From contig JABSQK010000307.1 in NCBI GenBank assembly GCA_013215875.1, positions 1 through 40,311 of the forward strand: DNA of 40,311 nt, given 5' to 3'. The notes beneath the pieces are model-generated. The model was not told where the DNA came from. It was given only the letters and a program-made list of their open reading frames with translations, and ran no database searches. This stretch comes from Lentisphaeria bacterium. Its GTDB lineage: Bacteria; Verrucomicrobiota; Lentisphaeria; JABSQK01. Each line of letters opens with the position of its first letter. The stretch's first letter is position 1. The position numbers were made by a program, and so were the translations under genes. Positions 1 to 8,480 of this stretch are shown in pieces.

Positions 1-479
1 CGCTTTTGCTCGTTGAGCGCTACTGTACTGATGGTGGTGACTGTGTGGTAATTGGCTGCCCCATCTTTGCTGCCAATGCGGGTCACGCATACGAGGGTAT
101 TGTCACGTTCAAAAAACTGTGTAACTGGTGCGGACGCTGCGATCCAGTGCCTTTCGAACCCGGGCACAGCATCTGCCTTGTGTCCCAATTCTCTTGAAAC
201 AGACGATACAATTATACGGCCATTACCACTCAGCACCATACCGTGCTGAAAGTCAGCGCCAAGCAGTTCACTCATAAACGTCTTTTGTGAGAGGGTGTGC
301 AATTCCAGTTCACCCTGGGCGATTAATTGTCCAACCATACGTAATTGGGAGTAGGCACGTTCATCAACAGCTGCGCTGAAGCGCTGCATATAGAACCAGC
401 CGAGCAATCCGAGAGCAATGGTCTGGATGCAACAGACTAGCAACGCGATCTTTACGATCAGTCGCGATCTATGGAGCAT
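1..479 (-). CDS. Membrane sensor protein, N-terminal part (probable sensor kinase; runs off the left edge)
   Basis: This reading frame is absent from the ORF track because it has no stop inside the window. It opens with ATG at 479 and stays open for 159 codons to the left edge. Residues about 7-30 form a hydrophobic segment (IALLVCC...ALGLLGWFY), followed by an extracytoplasmic-looking region with GMVLSGNGRIIVSS, the style of a Cache/CHASE-like sensor domain. The start lies inside the last codons of the upstream binding-protein gene (tATGctccatag), an 11-base overlap that implies translational coupling. A membrane sensor coupled to a periplasmic binding protein suggests that the binding protein supplies the ligand signal. 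The output domain (histidine kinase, GGDEF or other) is outside the window, so the class is inferred. Confidence 0.6.
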   Translation of the reverse strand, partial: MLHRSRLIVKIALLVCCIQTIALGLLGWFYMQRFSAAVDERAYSQLRMVGQLIAQGELELHTLSQKTFMSELLGADFQHGMVLSGNGRIIVSSVSRELGHKADAVPGFERHWIAASAPVTQFFERDNTLVCVTRIGSKDGAANYHTVTTISTVALNEQK

Positions 480-1758
480 AATGCTTTGTATCCTCTAAAG
501 ATTCCAGGCGGGTTTCTTTGAGTTCTTTTTCATTGCTCACTGTCTCGGGGCTGGCACGCCCAATTATCTTGATACCATCTTGAGGCCGTTTGGCAGTAGG
601 GTCCCACTGGGCAATGTACACACATTGCTGTACGTGATGACTTACCGGGTCAATATAGGCATCCGTGTGTTGCATGCGCTCCTTCGCTGTCCACTTGTAA
701 TTTTCAAGCTCTTTAATGATTGCATGGTTGTCGGTGGTTCCTGCACGCTCGATTGATGTGAGCAAGGCCATTGTGGCCAGGTAGGCCATATGTACAACAT
801 TGCCGGGATAATCCAGTGTTGTTTTGCCATAACGCTGGCGATATTCTGCGACGAATTCTGCAGTTCCCGGGGTGTCCAGATTCCAGGCCCAAGTAGTGCC
901 GAAGAGCGGGCGCATGGTCCCGGGCGCATTATAAAGCGCCGGCCAGTCTGCCTGGTTTAAGAGCCATAACTGGTCGCGCAAAACCTCGGGTGTCACCTGG
1001 GAAAAAAGTTTGGTCTGATTGGACCCGCTGACGCTGAGCACAACAACGTCCGCTGGTATAGCAGCAATTTTGGCCAGTACCACCTTTGTATCTTTAAATT
1101 TTTCCGCGATAATAACTTCGCCAACGACTGTGCCACCAGCCTTCTTAATCAGCGGCCTAGCGGCAGCGGCATTGCTGTGGCCCCAGTCGTAGTCTTCAGT
1201 CAGAAGCAATACCCGTTTGGATTTGCGATTTACCAGGGCATAATCAATAAGTGCTCGGGCGAAATTGGCGCCATTGGCATCAAACACGAATTTACTGCGG
1301 TGGGCATTAATGCCTGATTCAGCCGGTGATGACGAATTTGTATTGATGAAAATGACGCCATATTCCTGGCAGACTTTGGACATGGCTGCAGCGACACCGG
1401 AATGGATGGCACCTACCATAAATGAAATTTTGTTTTCGACGATGAGTTCTCTGGCAACTTTAGCAGCTTTATCGGGGTACTCTGTGGGATCTCGCAGTAT
1501 CAAAACGATTTCACGTCCGAGGCAACCACCTTTTGCATTAAATTTGTCGATTGCCATTTGCACGCCGCGACGGTCTGCCTCTGAATCGGCGGAGAAGCGA
1601 CCCGAAACGGGGGGTACATGCGCGATGATGATTGGTTTTTTTGAGTCATTCGAATGAGAAGATGGAGTAGGTGCAATCGACTGTTCCGCCTTCGGTCTAA
1701 ATACCCAACAAAGTATGGCTATCAGACATACACTAACTACAATTAGTGACCTTTTCAC
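469..1758 (-). CDS. Periplasmic branched-chain amino-acid-type ligand-binding protein (Peripla_BP_6)
   Basis: A 429-residue protein with an N-terminal hydrophobic segment (about residues 4-20) that has no clear lipobox and so may act as a signal peptide or anchor. The body reads as a type I periplasmic binding protein of the LivJ/urea/amide group: AHVPPVSGRF near the N-terminus, GVQMAIDKFNAKGG, LILRDPTEYPDKAA, then FMVGAIHSGVAAA and the second-lobe segment RVLLLTEDYDWG. No permease or ATPase genes lie beside it. Its 3' end overlaps the start of a membrane sensor gene, so a role in sensing rather than uptake is more likely (inference). The ligand cannot be told from the sequence. Confidence 0.8.
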   Translation of the reverse strand: MKRSLIVVSVCLIAILCWVFRPKAEQSIAPTPSSHSNDSKKPIIIAHVPPVSGRFSADSEADRRGVQMAIDKFNAKGGCLGREIVLILRDPTEYPDKAAKVARELIVENKISFMVGAIHSGVAAAMSKVCQEYGVIFINTNSSSPAESGINAHRSKFVFDANGANFARALIDYALVNRKSKRVLLLTEDYDWGHSNAAAARPLIKKAGGTVVGEVIIAEKFKDTKVVLAKIAAIPADVVVLSVSGSNQTKLFSQVTPEVLRDQLWLLNQADWPALYNAPGTMRPLFGTTWAWNLDTPGTAEFVAEYRQRYGKTTLDYPGNVVHMAYLATMALLTSIERAGTTDNHAIIKELENYKWTAKERMQHTDAYIDPVSHHVQQCVYIAQWDPTAKRPQDGIKIIGRASPETVSNEKELKETRLESLEDTKHYAP

Positions 1759-2025
1759 TTCATTTCCTCATGCTTATACAGGCCGCCCAATAGACCTAGC
1801 GATTTCCTCACCCTTAAGGAATTAATTATTCCTCTTATTATAGGTCTTCTTGGCTTAAAATACCAGTTATTTAGAGTGATTCAAATACCTGAATTTGAAG
1901 ATTATTTGATAAGAAGAAACAACGGATTTATTATATTGCCTCCAGACTGATAACGGTTAGAGTAAAATGCCAATCCAGGTAACATTATAGAATGGCTTAA
2001 AAGATAAAATTTAGAGGAAAATAAC

Positions 2026-3573
2026 ATGCGAACATCAATTATACCCAAACCACAATCACTAACTGAATATGACGGCTATTTTATTTTAGATACAGATGCG
2101 TCCATTAGTTTTGCTGGTGAATCTTCAGATGGTGTTGCGGAACTATTAGTGGATTACTTAAAACCGGCTACCGGGTTTGAATTACCGATTGCTAACAGTG
2201 CAAGTATTAGACTGGACTGTGGGCCTGCCGGAGACGAAGACGAGGCTGGTTTTGTAGACGAAAGCTACACTCTTACTGTGAATGAAAATGGCATTCACTT
2301 AAAAGCAGCAAATGCCACTGGCCTTGCCCGGGGTATCCAAACGCTGCGCCAACTCTTTCCAGCAGACATAATGAAAGACACGGTTCAAGATTGTGAATGG
2401 TCTGTGCCTTGTGTGGAAATTGAAGACCGTCCGCGCTTTCGCTGGCGCGGGCAGCACCTGGATGTCTGCCGGCACTTTTTTTCGAAAGAGGACGTGTGTA
2501 AATTTATTGATCTGTTGGCATTGCACCGTTTAAATATGTTTCATATTCATCTGACCGAAGATCAGGGTTGGCGCATTGAAATAAAAAAATACCCGCGTTT
2601 AACGGAAGTGGGATCCATTCGTGAAAAAACACTAATTGGTCATGACAGGGATCGTCCCAGAAAATATGATGATACCCCCTATGGCGGATTTTACACTCAG
2701 GAAGACATCAAAGAGATTGTTGCTTTTGCATCCCGGCGACATATCACCCTCGTTCCGGAAATTGATATGCCGGGTCATATGGTTGCGGCGATTACTGCGT
2801 ATCCGGAACTGGGTAATTTTAAAATGGAAACACGGGTGCGCTGTCATTGGGGCATTTCGCAGAATGTTTTAAACATGGAGCAATCCACTGTTGATTTCAT
2901 GAAAGATGTCTTAACTGAAGTGATGGATCTTTTCCCTGGTCGCTTCATTCATATTGGCGGCGATGAAGCGCCCAAGTTTGAATGGAGTGAAAATGAAGCT
3001 GCGCAAAAACGCATGGCTGCACTCGGCTTGAAGAGTGAAGACGAGTTGCAATCCTGGTTTATCCAGCAAATGGATACACACATCAGCAGTGCCGGCCGAC
3101 GGCTCATCGGCTGGGATGAAATACTCGAAGGCGGGCTTGCAGATAATGCGGCAGTGATGAGCTGGCAAGGTGAAGATGGCGGACTTGCAGCCGCTGCTCA
3201 AGGTCATGATGTGGTCATGGCTCCGTGCCAAATTATTTATTTTGACTATTATCAGGCCGAACCGATTGAGGAAGAGCCTCCTGCAATTCGAGGCATGAGT
3301 AAGGTAAGTGATGTCTATGCGTATGAACCAATTCCAAATAATATGGGAGCTGAGGTTCAGCATCATGTACTTGGCAGTCAAGGCCAGCTTTGGACCGAAT
3401 ATATGGCAGATATGAAACATGTGGAATACATGGGTTTTCCAAGAATCAGTGCATTGGCGGAAGTCTTATGGCTGGATGCTGAAAATAAGAATTACGATGA
3501 TTTTATCGAACGTTTAGGCGGTTTTCGGCAGCGTTTGGATGCACTGAAAGTGAATGCACATCCACGGCCGTAG
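2026..3573 (+). CDS. Beta-N-acetylhexosaminidase, glycoside hydrolase family 20
   Basis: A 515-residue enzyme that removes terminal GlcNAc/GalNAc from glycans or chitin and peptidoglycan fragments. An N-terminal GH20b-type domain (about residues 1-125, with ARGIQTLRQL) precedes the TIM barrel, which begins at WRGQHLDVCRHFF. The HIGGDEAP motif places the Asp-Glu pair at about D313-E314, the residues used for substrate-assisted catalysis in this family. FHIHLTEDQGWRIEIKKYP, EIDMPGH and the final RLDALKVN are also typical. I see no signal peptide, so a cytoplasmic or unconventional location is likely. The start has a good ribosome site (AGAGGAAA) seven bases upstream. It is a monocistronic gene with no sugar transporter beside it. 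Confidence 0.93.
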   Translation: MRTSIIPKPQSLTEYDGYFILDTDASISFAGESSDGVAELLVDYLKPATGFELPIANSASIRLDCGPAGDEDEAGFVDESYTLTVNENGIHLKAANATGLARGIQTLRQLFPADIMKDTVQDCEWSVPCVEIEDRPRFRWRGQHLDVCRHFFSKEDVCKFIDLLALHRLNMFHIHLTEDQGWRIEIKKYPRLTEVGSIREKTLIGHDRDRPRKYDDTPYGGFYTQEDIKEIVAFASRRHITLVPEIDMPGHMVAAITAYPELGNFKMETRVRCHWGISQNVLNMEQSTVDFMKDVLTEVMDLFPGRFIHIGGDEAPKFEWSENEAAQKRMAALGLKSEDELQSWFIQQMDTHISSAGRRLIGWDEILEGGLADNAAVMSWQGEDGGLAAAAQGHDVVMAPCQIIYFDYYQAEPIEEEPPAIRGMSKVSDVYAYEPIPNNMGAEVQHHVLGSQGQLWTEYMADMKHVEYMGFPRISALAEVLWLDAENKNYDDFIERLGGFRQRLDALKVNAHPRP

Positions 3574-3804
3574 CGGTTTAGAGCTGGAAAAATTAGTAGC
3601 CTGCAACAAATGAAAGTGATGGTGGGGGATACTGACTTTGCTACGCGCGTCAACGTGGAGCAAGATACCCAGTGTGAATGGCAAAGTTTTAAGACGGGAA
3701 GACTGGGAATTTTCGTTCCCACACCATGAAATTTACTCGTAGTGGGACTTCTCAAGAGGCAGCAATACCGAATGGATGCTCTGAAATGCAGAGATGCCAG
3801 TTAA
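3574..3804. other. Intergenic gap between convergent GH20 and RbgA genes
   Basis: No recognisable gene. The GH20 frame stays open for 51 codons beyond its TAG stop (to TGA near 3729), but the family's normal C-terminal end lies before the TAG. A short hairpin (CTCTG-aaatg-CAGAG, near 3778-3792) sits between the convergent genes but lacks a T-tract, so it is at best a weak terminator candidate. Confidence 0.4.
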
Positions 3805-4683
3805 CTATTCAGGATCTTCGTGGACGGCAGTTTCGATGCACGCTTTGCCAATGAGGCCTTCGCGGTAATCTTGAAGGATACGCTTTGAAGCCTGGTCGAT
3901 AATCACTTCATTTTCCTGTTTCAGATAGCCAAATTTTTGGCCAATTTCTTCTATAAATTCTGCGGCATTTTGCGGAATTGATTTTAGACGATAGTGCTCG
4001 AGGCTCAGTCCGATATCCTGTTTGGTGAGATGCAGCAGGTATTCACAGAGCAGGTCGCGGCCGGGAATGCTATCTTTTAAGGATTCTATTAGGGCGAGTT
4101 TTAGTCCTGTTTCTACTGTTTTTATTGAGGGAATCATGATGCCCGGCGTATCCATGAGTTCGAGCTTGTCATTGAGCTTGACCCATTGTTGATGCCTGGT
4201 AACACCAGGTCTGGGGCCGGTTTGGGTGCGTTTCTTTTTTATGAGGGCATTAATTAGAGATGATTTTCCGACATTGGGCTGGCCAATGATCATGGCCCGT
4301 ATTGGACGAAGAAGAGGTGTTGTTGCACCTTGTACATCCTTACGGTATTTTGTGGCCGTATCTAAAATAAGTTGAGGAATTTTTTGCAGGATCTTTTGCT
4401 GTTTGTGGTGCATGCTGATACAGCCTTCTCCTTTGGCTCTAAAATAATGCTTCCATTCGGCGACTTGATTTTCATCTGCCAAATCAGATTTGCTGAGGAT
4501 GATGAGTTTGGCTTTGTTTTGAAAAATCGTTTCGAGTTGATGGTTCCGTGAACTCAGAGGGGCGCGGGCATCGCAAAGGATGACTGCAATGTCGATCAGT
4601 TTTAGTTTTTCCTTAAGCTCCCGTTCGGCCTTAAGCATATGGCCGGGGTACCAGGAAATTTTATGGTAGGCTTCAAAGTCCAT
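3805..4683 (-). CDS. rbgA: Circularly permuted ribosome-biogenesis GTPase, RbgA/YlqF family
   Basis: A 292-residue GTPase with the permuted motif order G4-G1-G3. SKSD (residues 64-67, in place of NKxD) comes before the P-loop GQPNVGKSS (134-142), PGVT (about 160) and DTPG (178-181). WYPGHMLKAERELKEKLKLID at the N-terminus is diagnostic of YlqF/RbgA, and the C-terminal ANTAR-like helical region ends with ILQDYREGLIGKACIE. The family acts in late assembly of the large ribosomal subunit. It is the last gene of a five-gene minus-strand run; its start overlaps the previous gene by 11 bases. Assignment to RbgA rather than another permuted GTPase rests on the N-terminal motif. Confidence 0.92.
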   Translation of the reverse strand: MDFEAYHKISWYPGHMLKAERELKEKLKLIDIAVILCDARAPLSSRNHQLETIFQNKAKLIILSKSDLADENQVAEWKHYFRAKGEGCISMHHKQQKILQKIPQLILDTATKYRKDVQGATTPLLRPIRAMIIGQPNVGKSSLINALIKKKRTQTGPRPGVTRHQQWVKLNDKLELMDTPGIMIPSIKTVETGLKLALIESLKDSIPGRDLLCEYLLHLTKQDIGLSLEHYRLKSIPQNAAEFIEEIGQKFGYLKQENEVIIDQASKRILQDYREGLIGKACIETAVHEDPE

Positions 4684-5845
4684 CTTCGTTATATTCGTAA
4701 TCTATTTCGTTTTGCTCGTGATTTGTTTGCTGGAATATAGCTGTTTGTGATGGAATGGAAATTGGTTCGCAATAAATCTCTCGTTCTGGACATTGGTGGC
4801 GTGTCCATGCTGCAAAGTCGAGTATTTGCGGATAGTCCCAGTGCAGGTGTTCCGTCTTACGGTCGAGATGGCTGCCATTTGTGCAAATGCCAGGATTGAG
4901 ATTTTTAATGATGAGTGGATTTGTCGCAGCACTATTTGAGATGATTTTGCGGATCATACTTTTGAGGCGGCTCATATTTTTTCGTTTGGCAAAACACATG
5001 CTTTGATCCGTCTTTAAGCTTTTTTCGTCGACGGTTATTTTATGCAAATCTAAACAGATTGTCATATGTTCAGTTAGATCATCCCTCAGCTTTTTTGTAT
5101 CCACTTCGCCATTTTTTGATAGGGGGCAGTCGAGGGTTTCACCGACTTCCTTTGCAGGTAAATTATAGGACCAGGCAAGGAACCAGGTGAAGCGGTAGGA
5201 CCGTGCTGTAACCACTGTTTCATCTTCCACATCGCAAATTATTCGTTCGTATATAACGGTGCCACTCTCAAAGCTGAGTTTATATTTTTGGCTCATCTCG
5301 TCTATGTTCAAGCCATTGTTCCAGCGCCAAACATCGCTACCACAGCCTATTTCGAGGCAGTGCCCAGCTTTGTTTTTCAAAATGACCAGTAGGGGTAATG
5401 TCGCAAATTCGATTGTTGTACAGGGGGCCCAAGGGCTGAGTTTGTAGTCCTGGTCGAGGAATTGCATCTCAACAAAGCTTCCGTTTATTTCGAGTTTTGC
5501 CAGACTTAATGACGATGTAATGAACGTTTGTCCGGGGATAAGGATGTCGCTTGTGAAGCGAATGTTGTTTTCTGCATAACGGTGCGTATGTGAAAATCCG
5601 ATTCGACTACCAAATGGTAAACGACCTTTTGAGCTGAAGACTGCGATATTTGCTTTGCGAATAATTTTCGACTCATCGGCAATTGCCAGGGAATCATTTA
5701 GTTTATTGATTTCTGAAGTGATGGCGCCGAAATCTGCTATTTCAGGAATGTGTAAGGAGTCTGGTCCAGCAATCGAATCTTCGTCATACGAGGATAGCCA
5801 ATTTGCAGTAAAGCCGCTTATGCGGCGGAGGTCATCACTAATCAA
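4673..5845 (-). CDS. Protein of unknown function (390 aa)
   Basis: I do not recognise this family. The frame is open for 390 codons and packed between its neighbours (6 bases after the acidic-protein gene, 11-base overlap with rbgA), which supports it being real. The protein is mixed alpha/beta in composition with no signal peptide or membrane segment, and ends in an acidic tail (NEIDYEYNEDGL). A central segment has LEIGCGSDVWRWNNG and FTWFLAWSYN. LEIGCGSD resembles a methyltransferase motif I by chance wording, but the surrounding sequence does not support a SAM-binding fold. The track start is TTG at 5845 with no clear ribosome site, so the true start is uncertain and translation may rely on coupling. 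Confidence 0.65.
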   Translation of the reverse strand: MISDDLRRISGFTANWLSSYDEDSIAGPDSLHIPEIADFGAITSEINKLNDSLAIADESKIIRKANIAVFSSKGRLPFGSRIGFSHTHRYAENNIRFTSDILIPGQTFITSSLSLAKLEINGSFVEMQFLDQDYKLSPWAPCTTIEFATLPLLVILKNKAGHCLEIGCGSDVWRWNNGLNIDEMSQKYKLSFESGTVIYERIICDVEDETVVTARSYRFTWFLAWSYNLPAKEVGETLDCPLSKNGEVDTKKLRDDLTEHMTICLDLHKITVDEKSLKTDQSMCFAKRKNMSRLKSMIRKIISNSAATNPLIIKNLNPGICTNGSHLDRKTEHLHWDYPQILDFAAWTRHQCPEREIYCEPISIPSQTAIFQQTNHEQNEIDYEYNEDGL

Positions 5846-5851
5846 GGGGAA

Positions 5852-6958
5852 CTAATCTTCGTCGAACAAGTCAGCTTGTTTTTTAGTTTGTTTTGCTTTT
5901 TCAGGCGCTTTCTTGGTTTTTTTAGGTGCTTTCTTGACGGGTTTTTCTTCCTCTTCATCCTCTTCATCATCCCAATCATCTTCCTCGCCTTCGTCATCCT
6001 CGCCTTCGTCATCCTCTTCGCCTTCGTCTTCGTCGCCAGCATCTTTTTTGTCGTCTTTTTTATCGTCGTCTTTTAGGAGGTCGAGGAATTTTTTACGCAG
6101 GTCCTCTATTTTACCCTTTGCCCCGGTTTTTTCAGTTTCAGTTTCTGTAACTTCTTCTTGAGTACCGCAAATTTCCCAACGTTGGAGGTCTCTATTCCAG
6201 CAGAAGCCACCTTTCTCGTAAACTTCGGACTCGACTTCACTGCGAATAATTTCAATTTTTTCGGCAAGAACCTTTGATAATGCTTCATTAAAAACTGTTT
6301 CTTTTGCTTCCCATTGATTGGCAATTTTGATATAGCCTTCACGGTTCCAGACAGCAGGGGAGAGTTTTTTGGAAATAATTTTCATTTCCATTTGTCGTTG
6401 ATTTTCAAATATATTTTCGAGCCGTTGTTTCTCTGTTTCAACTCTTTTCACATGCGTAGCAAGGTCGAAATGTGCTAAATGATTTGGGTCTATGAGATCT
6501 TTATTATATTTTACATCGCCCAGTCGAATCCATGTCCGGGCCAATTGACGAATATGCCCAGTGATTACTTTGTATTGTCCGCCACGTCGTATATTTTTTA
6601 TCCGGATAGTTACTTTTTCATTTAATTCATATATCCGGTATTTTTTCTTCACTTGTATGGCGATTTCTTCGTAGCGAGACTTTGGAAATGTTTTGCTTAC
6701 TTCGTCTTCAATTTCATGCTTAAGAATATCCGTAACAAATTTTTTACTGTATGTGGGTGGGTTTATCGGAAGACCCACATTTACCGCTTTGGCTATGTCG
6801 GTAACTGATAATTCCGTCATGGCCTTTTCTAATGTTTGTTTTTGAATGTCGTATTCAAATGCCTGCAGTTTTGCTTTAACTTCTGCAGCGTCGTATTTTA
6901 CAGCCCATGTATTTAGGGTCAGAAGAGTGAAGAGACTTAAAGATAGGATTGCTTTCAT
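5852..6958 (-). CDS. Secreted protein with a highly acidic then lysine-rich C-terminal tail
   Basis: A 368-residue protein with a classic signal peptide (MKAILSLSLFTLLTLNTWA). Residues about 20-270 form a charged, probably helical domain of unknown family with a YEKGGFCWNRDLQRWEICG segment containing two cysteines. From about residue 295 the sequence is almost entirely Asp/Glu (DEDEGEEDDEGEDDEGEEDD), then switches to a Lys/Pro/Ala stretch (KKAPKKTKKAPEKAKQTKK) and ends DLFDED. The acidic block is encoded by 15-base tandem repeats. The start is supported by GGGAG nine bases upstream. The tail could bind cations or a basic partner in the periplasm; this is inference only. Confidence 0.7.
   Translation of the reverse strand: MKAILSLSLFTLLTLNTWAVKYDAAEVKAKLQAFEYDIQKQTLEKAMTELSVTDIAKAVNVGLPINPPTYSKKFVTDILKHEIEDEVSKTFPKSRYEEIAIQVKKKYRIYELNEKVTIRIKNIRRGGQYKVITGHIRQLARTWIRLGDVKYNKDLIDPNHLAHFDLATHVKRVETEKQRLENIFENQRQMEMKIISKKLSPAVWNREGYIKIANQWEAKETVFNEALSKVLAEKIEIIRSEVESEVYEKGGFCWNRDLQRWEICGTQEEVTETETEKTGAKGKIEDLRKKFLDLLKDDDKKDDKKDAGDEDEGEEDDEGEDDEGEEDDWDDEEDEEEEKPVKKAPKKTKKAPEKAKQTKKQADLFDED
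5982..6028. repeat. 15-bp tandem repeat encoding the acidic DDEGE block
   Basis: The unit TCCTCGCCTTCGTCA occurs twice in direct succession (5982-5996, 5997-6011) and is followed by a degenerate third copy. It is a whole number of codons, so copy-number change would lengthen or shorten the acidic tail without a frameshift. Confidence 0.7.
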
Positions 6959-6973
6959 TGGGATTCTCCCGGG

Positions 6974-7780
6974 TTAACTGCCCAAAGGGAAGGGCATTTG
7001 ATGAATGTCGCCCTCACATAAATTCGTGAGTATATAAGCTGCTTTATGTACATTGTGTAAATTTCCATCTAACATTGCAGATAAAAAGATCTGACATAAT
7101 AACGTTAACCACAAATCTTTATTTGTGCAATGGTGAATTTTCGTTTCGCCTTTAGTGAAACGCGTAATTTTCCAATTTTCGGATGGATCCAGAAGATTAC
7201 CAAAGTTGTCGAGTAAGCAATGTTTTCCTCTGTAGAGGACAACAGACCCTTTCCAACTGGCATTTATCCCAAACTGTTGTGCCAAAATGGTCAAAACAAT
7301 TTGTGATCCTGTCCGATGCTTTAATACATCATTATTCATGAATAAGTCAAGTCCTAAAATATCTTCCTGAGGTATCGAGAATTCTTCATTGCGCATAAAT
7401 GTTGCCAGCCTGATTGTTGTTAAGCGCCTGGGCATACGTTTTGAAATTTCTCTAAAGACAAGTTCGGTGTTATTATGGTCTACATTTGGGTTGAAGAGAT
7501 AATTGATTTCTTTTACACCTTCCCAAAGAGAGAAGCTGTTTGACTGGACTTTACTTATAAAATTATCACGTTTGCGTCGCAGGGTGATGATATTACTAAG
7601 CTGGTGAATTTTTGAACGCAAAGCGGAATTGTTCGTTTCTTGAAATTCTTGAATAAGTTCATCTACATCGTCGTTTAATTCGAGCAATTGTTCCATTGCA
7701 ATAGATGAGACATGTTGATCTTCATCGGCCAGAAGATTTAAGAGGGCATTAATTTTTACGGATTCTGATACTTTTTCCAT
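6974..7780 (-). CDS. HEAT-like plus SirB1/transglutaminase-like protein (divergent)
   Basis: A 268-residue protein. Residues 1-70 are helical and HEAT-like (LLNLLADEDQHVSSIAMEQLLEL). The rest resembles the SirB1-type transglutaminase-like domain: LWEGVKEINYLFNPN, then LKHRTGSQIVLTILAQQFGI, matching the family's R-x-G-x-x-x-x-L-x-x-L-x-x-x-x-x-x-x-G-I pattern, then RGKHCLLDNFGNLLDPSENW in place of the usual PGHFLLR region. No cysteine sits where a transglutaminase nucleophile would be, so it is probably non-catalytic. Its start shares one base with the stop of the lytic transglycosylase gene (TAATG), so the two are translationally coupled. The assignment is a fold-level guess. Confidence 0.5.
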   Translation of the reverse strand: MEKVSESVKINALLNLLADEDQHVSSIAMEQLLELNDDVDELIQEFQETNNSALRSKIHQLSNIITLRRKRDNFISKVQSNSFSLWEGVKEINYLFNPNVDHNNTELVFREISKRMPRRLTTIRLATFMRNEEFSIPQEDILGLDLFMNNDVLKHRTGSQIVLTILAQQFGINASWKGSVVLYRGKHCLLDNFGNLLDPSENWKITRFTKGETKIHHCTNKDLWLTLLCQIFLSAMLDGNLHNVHKAAYILTNLCEGDIHQMPFPLGS

Positions 7781-8352
7781 TAATTTACCTTTTGACTGTA
7801 ATGACTTTTATACTTTACTACAGAACTAATATAGTTCCGGGTGGATGAAATGGGTATACGTTCGAGTAGGTTTTTCTTATAATTTTTATCCCAGCGTAAG
7901 GCTCTGCTTCTACCGGCATTATATTGGCTGAGGGCGAGAATGACCTGGCGTTCTTTTGAGAGGTGCTTAAATTGCGACATTGCTCGGTTCAAATACCAGC
8001 TGCCAATCTGAATATTGAGCTCAATTTGGAATAATTCGGATTTTTCAGGCATGGGGTTTTTAGTAATTCTCGACCAATCTTGGACAGCGCCCATTGTCAG
8101 TTGCATAAGGCCAATTTCACCCGCGTCACCCACGCTGTCTGCTTTAAAGTCGCTTTCCTGTCGAATTACAGCAATAATCAGGCTTGGATTCATGCTTTCT
8201 TTCTGGGCAACTGTATTTATTATCGGGGTAATTTGAGCAAGCCTTTCATACCTCTGATTGAGTGGCAGTAGCCCTGCAATTAACCCCAATGCAGATATAC
8301 AAACAATAAATACGATAACATACTTTATATGCTTTTTATTAAAGCGCCTCAT
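7780..8352 (-). CDS. Lytic transglycosylase, SLT domain, membrane-anchored
   Basis: A 190-residue protein with one N-terminal membrane segment (residues 11-29) and a single SLT (goose-lysozyme-like) domain. The catalytic glutamate is E66 in AVIRQESDF, followed by GEIGLMQLTMGA and the distal ALSQYNAGRSRALRW motif, all typical of Slt/MltC-type enzymes that cut peptidoglycan to anhydromuramyl products. The protein is short for the family and carries no extra domain. ATG is preceded by GGAGG at good spacing. It is the first gene of the five-gene run and divergent from the histidine kinase at 8481, so the 128-base gap must hold both promoters. Confidence 0.9.
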   Translation of the reverse strand: MRRFNKKHIKYVIVFIVCISALGLIAGLLPLNQRYERLAQITPIINTVAQKESMNPSLIIAVIRQESDFKADSVGDAGEIGLMQLTMGAVQDWSRITKNPMPEKSELFQIELNIQIGSWYLNRAMSQFKHLSKERQVILALSQYNAGRSRALRWDKNYKKNLLERIPISSTRNYISSVVKYKSHYSQKVN

Positions 8353-8480
8353 TGTCTTCCTCCATTAAAAATATACGCACAAACATTGCTTGAATCAAGT
8401 AGAATTAAATAATATAAAATACCTCTCTTGAAATTTTATAAATCTTTAGTAGTGTGATTCTTGGTAGATCATGGTGAAAA

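Noticed and set aside
1265-1657. 130-residue plus-strand ORF
   Set aside because: Antisense to the binding-protein gene and without family features.
2911-3420. 169-residue minus-strand ORF inside the GH20 gene
   Set aside because: Shadow of a strongly supported coding frame; no ribosome site or recognisable motif.
5876-6161. Poly-Ser and poly-Phe plus-strand ORFs
   Set aside because: They are reverse-strand reading of the Asp/Glu-rich tail repeats, not proteins.
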